Shown one piece after another: positions 1 through 5,775 of a stretch of 6,112 nt of DNA. The stretch covers positions 1 to 6,112 of the forward strand of contig DZCR01000181.1 in the NCBI GenBank assembly GCA_022736495.1, in the 5' to 3' direction. The stretch is from Desulfobacca acetoxidans (GTDB lineage Bacteria > Desulfobacterota > Desulfobaccia > Desulfobaccales > 0-14-0-80-60-11). Each line of letters starts with the position of its first letter. Position 1 is the stretch's first letter. The notes beneath the pieces are model-generated. The model did not search any database. It worked only from the letters and a program-made list of their open reading frames with translations, and was not told where the DNA came from. The translations under genes were made by a program, and so were the position numbers.

Positions 1-34
1 ACCCCTTTATACAAACGCTGTTAACGGTAGTTAA

Positions 35-781
35 TTGCGAAACATACCACTAGCTTATATCGATCACCTCCTGGACAAGAGGCTCAAACCCAGCACGATC
101 AACTATCACCTGCTCAGCGTGCGGCAGTTCTATGACTACTTAGCCCATGAGGAAGGAGTCGCGGTGAGCAATCCGGTAAGACGCGGCCAGGCCTTACGGC
201 TTCCCCGGCCGCTGCCCCGGTGTCTCAAAGAGGAGGAGCTGACCACTCTGTTCGGCGCCATCAAGCGACCCCGGGACCGGGCCCTCTTCTTACTGATGCT
301 GCGCAGTGGCTTGCGGGTGGAAGAGGTGGCAAATCTTACCCTGGAGGCCCTAGACCTCACGCGAGGCAGGCTCCTAGTCCAGCACGGCAAGGGCGGGAAG
401 GATCGGGTCGTGTATATCAGCCCGGATACCCATCAGGCCCTGGAGAAGTACCTGCAGCTCAGACCCCGGGCCAAGGCCAAGCAGGTCTTTTTGGTGGAAA
501 AGGGGCCTTACACCGGCAAACCACTCTCCGTGCGGGGCATACAGAAACGGATGGAATACTATGCCCGGAAAACCCGGGTAACCGTGTCCTGCCATCACCT
601 CCGGCACACCATGGCAACCCAAATGTTAAATGCCGATGCGGACCTGGCCACCATCCAGGATCTCCTGGGGCATACCTGGATTACCACCACCCAGCGCTAC
701 TGCAAGGTTTCTAACCTTAAGGTCAAGAGGGATTACTATAAAGCCATGGAGGTGGTCATGCACCGAACGTTACCGGAGTGA
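35..781 (+). CDS. Tyrosine recombinase (phage integrase/XerC-D family), N-terminally shortened
   Basis: Site-specific DNA strand-exchange enzyme of the tyrosine recombinase family. The catalytic domain (about residues 65-235) has every expected residue: R94 in SGLRVEEV, K119 in HGKGGKDR, H187 and R190 in CHHLRH, H213 in LLGH, and the nucleophile Y222 in TTQRYCKVS. Residues 8-60 match only the second half of the SAM-like core-binding domain (YIDHLLDKRLKPSTINYHLL onward). At 248 aa it is roughly 50 residues shorter than XerC/XerD, and the missing part is the N-terminal helices. The start is a TTG directly after an in-frame TAA at 32-34, with no convincing Shine-Dalgarno and no nearby in-frame ATG. 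It may therefore be a decayed or frameshifted copy that once began upstream of the window, or a naturally short recombinase. Neither att sites nor a cargo boundary can be identified, so its element is unknown. The family call is firm; whether the protein is functional is open. Confidence 0.88.
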   Translation: MRNIPLAYIDHLLDKRLKPSTINYHLLSVRQFYDYLAHEEGVAVSNPVRRGQALRLPRPLPRCLKEEELTTLFGAIKRPRDRALFLLMLRSGLRVEEVANLTLEALDLTRGRLLVQHGKGGKDRVVYISPDTHQALEKYLQLRPRAKAKQVFLVEKGPYTGKPLSVRGIQKRMEYYARKTRVTVSCHHLRHTMATQMLNADADLATIQDLLGHTWITTTQRYCKVSNLKVKRDYYKAMEVVMHRTLPE

Positions 782-791
782 CGATCATAAG

Positions 792-810
792 GTGGGGGCG
801 CTGCCCCCAC
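792..810 (+). terminator. GC-rich hairpin downstream of the recombinase (possible terminator or dispersed palindrome)
   Basis: A perfect 8-bp stem, GTGGGGGC (792-799) against GCCCCCAC (803-810), encloses a 3-nt loop and begins 11 nt after the recombinase stop. No T-run follows; a further C-tract (CACCCCC) comes next. It could end transcription without a classic U-tract, or be a copy of a G/C-block palindrome of the kind often dispersed in intergenic DNA. Confidence 0.45.
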
Positions 811-993
811 ACCCCCGGAGTTTACCGCTTCAGGGGAATCTGGAGGGGCAGGAAAAAGAGAGGCAGAGCACACAGCCCTGCCCCTCCGTCATCCCCCGCC
901 GCGGCGCTCGGGTTGCTCTCCAGCAGAGCCCTATCCTCCGGGCGGATGAGCCTACTATACCGGGTTCCAATAAAGAATCGATCTTAAAAAAAC

Positions 994-1022
994 TTGACAC
1001 CAGAAAAAAACTAAGGCATAAA
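994..1022 (+). promoter_or_regulatory. Sigma-70-like promoter with no gene downstream
   Basis: A perfect -35 box TTGACA (994-999) is separated by 17 bp from CATAAA (1017-1022), which matches the -10 consensus at 4 of 6 positions. Transcription would start near 1029. No plus-strand coding sequence follows for about 1.5 kb, because the next genes are on the minus strand. It may be a relic, the promoter of a small RNA, or a chance match in AT-rich sequence. Confidence 0.3.
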
Positions 1023-1080
1023 AGAAAGCACCTAACCAACCACCATTACTGGAAAAAACGGCATTTGTTACGTATAACTG

Positions 1081-1123
1081 ATATCAATCCACCCTGGTAA
1101 AATCCATTAAAGTGAATTGATAT
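1081..1123. repeat. Inverted repeat, 8-bp arms
   Basis: ATATCAAT (1081-1088) and its exact reverse complement ATTGATAT (1116-1123) are separated by 27 bp. A second, shorter pair, ATCCAT (1102-1107) and ATGGAT (1122-1127), overlaps it. AT-rich arms of this length can arise by chance. A protein-binding site or element end is possible. Confidence 0.35.
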
Positions 1124-1144
1124 GGATATGTTAGCTTGATCTAA

Positions 1145-1198
1145 GACCCAGGCGACATGTAAAGTATTAGTCCCAAAATGTCAGCTCCTCGCCTGGTC
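1145..1198. repeat. Inverted repeat/hairpin beyond the 3' end of the folate operon
   Basis: CCAGGCGA (1148-1155) pairs with TCGCCTGG (1189-1196). With one bulged C the stem extends to GA (1145-1146) with TC (1197-1198). Inside it, GACAT (1154-1158) is repeated inverted as ATGTC (1178-1182). It ends 12 nt beyond the stop of the minus-strand operon, so it could act as an intrinsic stop or RNA-stabilising structure for that operon. However, the loop is long (33 nt) and no clear U-run follows on the minus strand. The paired architecture could also be a mobile-element terminus. Confidence 0.4.
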
Positions 1199-1209
1199 AG
1201 GACAGATCC

Positions 1210-1977
1210 TTACACCGCCCGGTTGATGTCCCGGACAATTTCCATCAGCCCCGGTTGCAGCACATCCACCAACGCTATCTGTAGCCCCGCCCCCGCCAGG
1301 ACCCCGAGCGCGGCCGCTTCGACCCCCACGGAATAGGTGCGCCGCAACCCGCTCCGCAAGTTGGAGAGCCCCGCCATGGTCCGGGCCGGGGTTTGCAAAA
1401 TCTCCCCGCCAGCCAGGAGACGCACGGTCTTGACCGCCGCCCTCGTCTGCTCCCAGGCGTCGGGCCATGCGAGGTTGGGAAGCACCGGGTCATAGATCAG
1501 GTGCAAGTCCGTGAGCCCGGCGGCCAGGGCCTGCTGCCGCAACTCCAGGGCCAGGGTGATTTTGTTTTCCAGCGAAGCAGCGGGAAAGGACCGGGCATCC
1601 AGGAGCAGCAGCACCAGGTCCGTTTGGTGGGCCGCAGCCAGGGGCAGAATTTCCCGAAGCTTGTCATCCTCCAGGGTGCAGGCGTTGAGAATGGGGGAAC
1701 GGCGACAGACTCCCAGACCCCGGGCCAGGGCCAGGGCATTCGGGCTGTCCAGCATGAGGCGGACCTTGGTGACCACCTGGACCGCTTCCACCATAAAAAC
1801 CATGCGGTCCAGGTGGCGGGGGGCCAGGTAGCCGGGGTTGATATCGATGAGCTGGACGCCGGCCTGCTCGACCCGGCGGGCCAGTTCCTGGAGGGGATGA
1901 GGGTCGAGGGTTTGCAGGGCCTTGGCGACAACGGGATTTAAGGCATTCAGGTTGTCGGCGGCGAGGCTCAAGGGCAT
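1210..1977 (-). CDS. Pterin-binding (DHPS-like) methyltetrahydrofolate methyltransferase, AcsE/MeTr-type
   Basis: Predicted cytosolic TIM-barrel enzyme of the pterin-binding superfamily, closest in motif order to methyl-THF:corrinoid/iron-sulfur protein methyltransferase (AcsE), which moves the methyl of methyl-THF to a corrinoid protein in the Wood-Ljungdahl pathway. Signature segments occur in the family order: ADNLNAL near the N-terminus, QLIDINPG (42-49; D45, N47), LMLDSPN (74-80; D77), ILNACT (96-101; N98), IYDPVLPNLA (161-170; D163) and GLSNLRSG (203-210; N206). These match the pterin-contacting Asp/Asn residues of AcsE, including the late Asn near N5 of the substrate. At 255 aa the length is close to the roughly 260 of AcsE. 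The ATG lies inside the 3' end of the upstream cyclodeaminase-family gene, implying translational coupling; a purine-rich GGATAGAGAG precedes it. No corrinoid protein gene is in the window, so the methyl acceptor is unknown. Dihydropteroate synthase is less likely because a folate biosynthesis context is missing. Confidence 0.8.
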   Translation of the reverse strand: MPLSLAADNLNALNPVVAKALQTLDPHPLQELARRVEQAGVQLIDINPGYLAPRHLDRMVFMVEAVQVVTKVRLMLDSPNALALARGLGVCRRSPILNACTLEDDKLREILPLAAAHQTDLVLLLLDARSFPAASLENKITLALELRQQALAAGLTDLHLIYDPVLPNLAWPDAWEQTRAAVKTVRLLAGGEILQTPARTMAGLSNLRSGLRRTYSVGVEAAALGVLAGAGLQIALVDVLQPGLMEIVRDINRAV

Positions 1978-2561
1978 GACTCTCTATCCGTAAGTTCGGC
2001 GCTCACCTGCTGGAGCAAGGCCTCCGCCGCCTTCAGGGTGTGGGCCAGATCAGCGGCCCAGACGGCGCGCCGGGGGCTGTCGCTCATAAGGCAGAGGTTG
2101 GCCCAGGCGATGTGGTGCGCCCCCCGAAAGGCCGCGCCCAGCAATTCGCAGGCCACCAGCAGATCGGCAAGCAGGTGCATTTTGCAGCGGGCGCCACCCT
2201 GGGCAATCATGGCCAGACCCTCCTGGGCCTGTTGCATAATACGGAGAGGGCAACTGAGCGCCTCCTCCAAGGCCCCGGCCCGGCTCGAAGGGTCGCGGCT
2301 CTCCCGAGCCTTCACGAGGTTGAAGTAGGCCAGAATATCTGCCTCTTGCAACCGGAGCACGGCGTCAGCCACCTGACGCACCCGTCTCAGGAGATCATCC
2401 CAGGGAAACTGCGGTCTTGCAGCACCCTCCTGCCGTTGGTGCTCCAGCCTGACCACCTTCTCCAGCAAGGCCAATCCCAGGGCGGCCCCATGGGCTGCGG
2501 CCGCGCCACCGCCGGGATCAGGCCTCGCCTGGGCCAGGGTGTGCAGAAATGGTGAATCCAT
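1968..2561 (-). CDS. Cyclodeaminase/cyclohydrolase family protein (FchA-like)
   Basis: Belongs to the formiminotransferase-cyclodeaminase family: small all-helical cytosolic enzymes that convert formimino-THF to methenyl-THF or hydrolyse methenyl-THF (FchA of acetogens). Visible support includes the glycine-rich start PDPGGGAAAAHGAALGLALL (residues 15-34), which is the family hallmark; the central EADILAYFNLVKA (73-85), equivalent to the DxxAF/Y segment; and a final helical bundle with KMHLLADLLVACELLGAAF (127-145; D133) and AHHIAWANL (148-156). Length, 197 aa, is normal for a stand-alone member. GGGAGG lies three bases before the ATG, an unusually tight but strong ribosome site. It is the first gene of a minus-strand pair, overlapping the methyltransferase gene by 10 bp. 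The canonical Ser-Asp pair before the last helices reads Ala-Asp here, so catalytic competence and substrate (formimino- or methenyl-THF) are uncertain. Confidence 0.82.
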   Translation of the reverse strand: MDSPFLHTLAQARPDPGGGAAAAHGAALGLALLEKVVRLEHQRQEGAARPQFPWDDLLRRVRQVADAVLRLQEADILAYFNLVKARESRDPSSRAGALEEALSCPLRIMQQAQEGLAMIAQGGARCKMHLLADLLVACELLGAAFRGAHHIAWANLCLMSDSPRRAVWAADLAHTLKAAEALLQQVSAELTDRESCP

Positions 2562-2581
2562 GGTCCTCCCACTGCGGTAAG

Positions 2582-2603
2582 CGGCGGTTCGCCTCTGCCG
2601 CCG
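2582..2603 (-). promoter_or_regulatory. Hairpin in the 5' leader of the folate operon
   Basis: On the minus strand CGGCGG pairs with CCGCCG across a 10-nt loop. The structure lies between the predicted start of transcription and the cyclodeaminase-family ribosome site, ending about 20 nt before the ATG. An alternative smaller stem, GGCG with CGCC (2583-2593), competes with it. Leader-mediated control is possible, but nothing identifies a ligand or riboswitch class. Confidence 0.25.
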
Positions 2604-2622
2604 ATTTCATCGCGACTATCCC

Positions 2623-2651
2623 ATTGTGGGGCCTATTTGAGATCAGGTCAA
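2623..2651 (-). promoter_or_regulatory. Promoter of the folate one-carbon operon
   Basis: Reading on the minus strand, TTGACC (2646-2651) is followed after 17 bp by CACAAT (2623-2628), a near-consensus sigma-70 pair (5/6 and 4/6). Transcription would begin near 2616, giving a leader of about 55 nt before the ATG at 2561. It faces away from the promoter of the AAA+ gene. Confidence 0.45.
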
Positions 2652-2676
2652 CCACCCTGAAGAGAAAATTTTACCT

Positions 2677-2693
2677 GTGGCAAGTGGCAAGTG
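2677..2693. repeat. Short tandem repeat in the divergent intergenic region
   Basis: GTGGCAA is repeated exactly twice in tandem (2677-2683, 2684-2690), followed by a partial third unit, GTG. It lies between the two divergent promoters. It could be a repeated regulator half-site in direct orientation or replication slippage. Confidence 0.35.
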
Positions 2694-2751
2694 AAAACCC
2701 GGGAATAAATTCATCCGCGGCAAGCTACCGGGACTTCAGACCCACCCTCTC

Positions 2752-2779
2752 TTGCACTATTCCGCCAGACAGTTATAAT
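2752..2779 (+). promoter_or_regulatory. Promoter of the AAA+ / ahbC operon
   Basis: A perfect -10 box TATAAT (2774-2779) is preceded, after 16 bp, by a weak -35 element TTGCAC (2752-2757). Transcription would start near 2786, leaving a leader of about 47 nt before the ATG at 2833. The poor -35 next to a perfect -10 would suit an activator-dependent promoter. The ribosome site is modest: AAGAG (2819-2823), 9 nt before the ATG. Confidence 0.5.
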
Positions 2780-2832
2780 TTAATGAAAAATATTCCTATA
2801 ACAGTGGTGCAGCCTGCCAAGAGTCATGAGCC

Positions 2833-4584
2833 ATGGAAAAAATTCCTGATCCAAAAGAACTTGAAAAAGAACTGAGTGAGTATCTCAGTAACAAATATGG
2901 CAGCCGTATAAAAGTGTTGGCCCCGCATTGGGTGGCCAAACCCGAGAAAGACGATGAGAGTCAGGTGAAAAACCCCAAACTCGGCCAGATCAAATTCGAC
3001 CTGAAGCCGGAGGAGTTGGAGGCCTATCTCGATGAGTATGTGATCAAGCAGGACCTGGCCAAAAGTGTCCTGGCCACCAAGGTCTGCACCCATTTCAACC
3101 GCATCCGTCATTCCCTGGAAATGGGACGGGACCCAGAACCCGGGGTAGGCTCCATTAAGAATAACATCGTCCTCGCCGGTCCCACCGGGGTGGGCAAAAC
3201 CTACCTGGTCAAGCTCATTGCCAAGAAGATCGGCGTGCCGTTCATCAAAGGCGACGCCACCAAATTCAGTGAAACCGGCTACGTGGGCGGCGATGTGGAA
3301 GACCTGGTCCGGGACCTGGTTTACGCCGCGGGCGACGACCTGGAACTGGCCCAATACGGTATCATCTATATCGATGAAATCGACAAGATCGCCTCCTCAG
3401 GGCATTCCTGGGGGGGGCCGGATGTGTCGCGCACCGGGGTCCAGCGGGCCTTGCTGAAACCCATGGAAGAGACCGAAGTGGACCTGAAGGTGGCCCATGA
3501 CCCGGTTTCCCAGATTCAGGCCATCGAACACTACCGCCGCACCGGCAAAAAAGATAAACGGACTCTCAACACCCGCCACATCCTGTTCATCGTCAGCGGC
3601 GCCTTCAACGGCCTGGACAAGATCGTCAAGGAGCGCATCAGCAAACAGGAGATCGGCTTTCGGGGCGAAATGACTTCCCGGGATCTGGACCGGACCTTTC
3701 TGAAACAGGTAACCGCAGAAGATTTGATCAAGTTCGGGTTTGAATCGGAATTCGTCGGCCGCCTGCCGGTGATCGCCGTGCTGGAGGAGCTCACAGCCGA
3801 CGACCTCTATGCTATCCTGCAAAACCCCAACAATCCCATCATTACCAGCAAAAAGAGGGACTTCCGGGCCTACGGCATTGACATCACTTTTGAAGACAAA
3901 GCCCTGAGGAGGTTGGCCGAGCAGGCCGCGCTGGAGAAAACCGGGGCCCGGGGTCTGGTCAGTGTCATCGAGCGCGTGCTTATTCAATTCGAAAAACGGC
4001 TGCCGTCCACCCCGGTTATGGAATTGGTAGTCACTTCCGAACTCGTAGACCACCCGGACGAGGAACTGGCGCGTCGCCTGAACGACCCCGAAGACCCCGA
4101 TCTCAAAGCAAGGTTCCACCAAGCCGCCGCCAAGGAACGGCAGATTCTGAAAGAGTCCATCTGGCGCCGGGAATCGGAGTTGCTCACCCGCTACCACCTG
4201 CCTCTCACCAAAAGCCGGGTGGAATTATTGGCCGACCAGTACTATCATTGGGACTGTGACCTGAAAACCGCGTTTGAAGCGCTGGCCCGGCTCCATGACC
4301 AGATGCACCTGTTCGAAGAAAAGTTCCTGGATAACCACGGGATACAACTCAATTTCGAACCCGGGGCCGAGGATGAAATTTTCCGGCAGGCGGTGACCCG
4401 GGATACCTCCGCGCTGGCCATCTGTCAGGAGATGTCCAAGGACCTGGAATACGCCCTGAAACTGGTCCGGGACCGCACTTCCCAGGACCAGTTCATTCTC
4501 ACCCGGGAGGCCCTCTGCGACCTGGACGCCTATCTCAACCGGGTCATCCGCGAACATTACCAGACCAGCATATTCAGAGAGTAA
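2833..4584 (+). CDS. ClpX-like AAA+ unfoldase lacking the zinc-binding domain, with a long C-terminal extension
   Basis: ATP-driven protein unfoldase of the ClpX group, predicted cytosolic and hexameric. Residues 1-57 are a charged leader without the four cysteines of the ClpX zinc-binding domain. The AAA+ core (about 58-345) shows Walker A GPTGVGKT (116-123), pore loop GYVG (149-152), Walker B IIYIDEID (177-184), an intact IGF tripeptide (274-276) that docks ClpP in ClpX, and the arginine finger R310 in EFVGRLPV. The small lid domain (about 347-410) carries sensor 2 in GARGL (R373). Differences from ClpX, compared from memory: the segment between ALLK and ILFI, which holds the RKH loop, is about 11 residues longer and lacks RKH, and there is an extension of about 170 residues. 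Residues 502-566 of that extension resemble the lid domain again, with Leu where sensor-2 Arg would be. The gene leads an operon with ahbC, 9 nt downstream. Substrates are unknown; ClpP partnership is inferred from the IGF loop. Confidence 0.88.
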   Translation: MEKIPDPKELEKELSEYLSNKYGSRIKVLAPHWVAKPEKDDESQVKNPKLGQIKFDLKPEELEAYLDEYVIKQDLAKSVLATKVCTHFNRIRHSLEMGRDPEPGVGSIKNNIVLAGPTGVGKTYLVKLIAKKIGVPFIKGDATKFSETGYVGGDVEDLVRDLVYAAGDDLELAQYGIIYIDEIDKIASSGHSWGGPDVSRTGVQRALLKPMEETEVDLKVAHDPVSQIQAIEHYRRTGKKDKRTLNTRHILFIVSGAFNGLDKIVKERISKQEIGFRGEMTSRDLDRTFLKQVTAEDLIKFGFESEFVGRLPVIAVLEELTADDLYAILQNPNNPIITSKKRDFRAYGIDITFEDKALRRLAEQAALEKTGARGLVSVIERVLIQFEKRLPSTPVMELVVTSELVDHPDEELARRLNDPEDPDLKARFHQAAAKERQILKESIWRRESELLTRYHLPLTKSRVELLADQYYHWDCDLKTAFEALARLHDQMHLFEEKFLDNHGIQLNFEPGAEDEIFRQAVTRDTSALAICQEMSKDLEYALKLVRDRTSQDQFILTREALCDLDAYLNRVIREHYQTSIFRE

Positions 4585-4593
4585 GCCATCCTT

Positions 4594-5775
4594 ATGATCG
4601 GAGTCTCCAAACTCTATTGCGGCGCAGTGGAAGCCGGAGACGTGCTGCGTTACCGGGATCGCCGGGCCCAGGACCTGCCGTCCCATCTCTTGCAGTTTTC
4701 CGCGGACAAAAAGCCGGTGGTGGTCTGGAACGTCACCAAGCAGTGCAACCTCAAGTGCCTGCATTGTTACGCCAAGGCTACCGCGGGGGCGGCGCCGGAT
4801 GAACTGGGCCACGTCGAAGGACTGGCTTTGCTGCGGGACTTGAAGGAGTTCGGCGTTCCGGTAATCTTGTTTTCCGGGGGCGAACCCCTGATGCGGCCGG
4901 ATTTACCGGAACTGGTGGAGTGGACCGTAACCCACGGCATGCGCGCCGTGATCTCCACCAACGGCACCCTCATTGACCGGGACACGGCCCGGCAACTGCG
5001 CGACCTGGGCCTGTCCTATGTGGGTATCAGTCTGGACGGCACCGCGGCCACCCACGACAAGTTCCGGGGGCAGGCCGGGGCTTTTACTGCGGCCATGGCC
5101 GGGGTACAGAATTGCCAGGAGATGGGGCTTAAGGTGGGACTGCGTTTTACGGTAAGCCGTCTGAATTATCAGGAAGTACCGGCCATTTTCGACCTAGTGG
5201 AAGAGCATGACATTCCCCGCATCTGTTTCTATCACCTGGTCTATGCCGGCCGGGGCAGCAAGCTGGTGGCAGAAGCCCTGACGCAGGCCCAGACCCGTGA
5301 CCTGGTGGATTTGATCTGCGCCCGCACCCGGCGCTTATTCGAGGCGGGCCGCACCGTGGAAGTGCTGACGGTGGACAACCACGCGGATGGGCCCTATATC
5401 TATCTTAAACTGCTCAAAGAGGACCCGCGGCGGGCCGCCGAAGTCCTGGAATTGTTGAAGATGAACGAAGGGAACAACTCCGGGCGGGGCATCGGCTGCG
5501 TCAGTTGGGACGGCCAGGTCCACGCCGACCAGTTCTGGCGGCATGAGTCCTTCGGCAACGTCCGGCAGCGCCCCTTCAGCGACATCTGGACCGACCTGAC
5601 GAACCCCCTGATGGCCCGCCTGAAAGACAAGAAGCGCTTTGTGACCGGCCGCTGCGCCCGTTGTAAATGGCTGGAGATCTGCGGCGGCAACTTCCGCGTC
5701 CGGGCCGAGGCCTTAACCGGCGACCTCTGGGCCCCGGACCCGGCCTGTTACCTGACGGATGATGAGATCAGTTGA
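4594..5775 (+). CDS. ahbC: AhbC-type radical SAM enzyme, 12,18-didecarboxysiroheme deacetylase
   Basis: Radical SAM enzyme of the siroheme-dependent haem pathway: AhbC removes the two acetate side chains of 12,18-didecarboxysiroheme to give iron-coproporphyrin III, which AhbD then converts to haem. The N-terminus (MIGVSKLYCG, then LPSHLLQFSADKKPVVVWN at 28-46) matches AhbC proteins as I know them. The SAM cluster motif is C51-x3-C55-x2-C58 in CNLKCLHCY, followed by SGGEP (94-98) and GISLDG (144-149) of the partial TIM barrel. The C-terminal domain has cysteines for an auxiliary [4Fe-4S] cluster: C302 in GIGCVSWDG, then C354-x2-C357-x5-C363 and C385. Length, 393 aa, is complete for the family. 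The ATG lies 9 nt after the AAA+ gene stop, with only a weak purine stretch before it, so translation may be coupled. Partner genes ahbA, ahbB and ahbD are not in the window. The paralogous haem d1 enzyme NirJ is the main alternative; no denitrification genes are seen. Confidence 0.87.
   Translation: MIGVSKLYCGAVEAGDVLRYRDRRAQDLPSHLLQFSADKKPVVVWNVTKQCNLKCLHCYAKATAGAAPDELGHVEGLALLRDLKEFGVPVILFSGGEPLMRPDLPELVEWTVTHGMRAVISTNGTLIDRDTARQLRDLGLSYVGISLDGTAATHDKFRGQAGAFTAAMAGVQNCQEMGLKVGLRFTVSRLNYQEVPAIFDLVEEHDIPRICFYHLVYAGRGSKLVAEALTQAQTRDLVDLICARTRRLFEAGRTVEVLTVDNHADGPYIYLKLLKEDPRRAAEVLELLKMNEGNNSGRGIGCVSWDGQVHADQFWRHESFGNVRQRPFSDIWTDLTNPLMARLKDKKRFVTGRCARCKWLEICGGNFRVRAEALTGDLWAPDPACYLTDDEIS

Larger units (their letters stand above)
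782..1209. other. Non-coding region between recombinase and folate operon
   Basis: No frame here looks like a protein. The first part (782-960) is GC-rich and starts with a strong hairpin. The second part (about 960-1180) is distinctly AT-rich and contains a promoter-like element and two inverted repeats, described separately. Short open frames on both strands are low-complexity or continue out of phase from the recombinase. The sharp change in base composition beside a recombinase fits a junction or decayed mobile DNA, but no transposase remnant was recognised. Confidence 0.6.

Noticed and set aside
830..1039. Minus-strand open frame with a hydrophobic, cysteine-containing N-terminus resembling a small secreted protein
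   Set aside because: It runs across the composition break, has no family resemblance, and its hydrophobic start is explained by translation of the A/T-rich stretch. No supporting ribosome site.
630..1100. Plus-strand 156-codon frame overlapping the recombinase 3' end
   Set aside because: The first half is an out-of-frame reading of the recombinase; the remainder is basic, low-complexity sequence without any domain.
1393..1941. Plus-strand open frame of 182 codons opposite the methyltransferase
   Set aside because: Antisense shadow of a gene with clear pterin-binding motifs; the translated frame is Gln/Gly-rich with no recognisable fold.
2677..2693. Tandem repeat as the beginning of a CRISPR or other array
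   Set aside because: Only two 7-bp units with no spacer structure; too short and isolated.
3397..4197. Long minus-strand open frame opposite the AAA+ gene (266 codons)
   Set aside because: The opposite strand encodes an unambiguous AAA+ protein with all motifs; the antisense frame is open because of the codon bias of the real gene and shows no domain.
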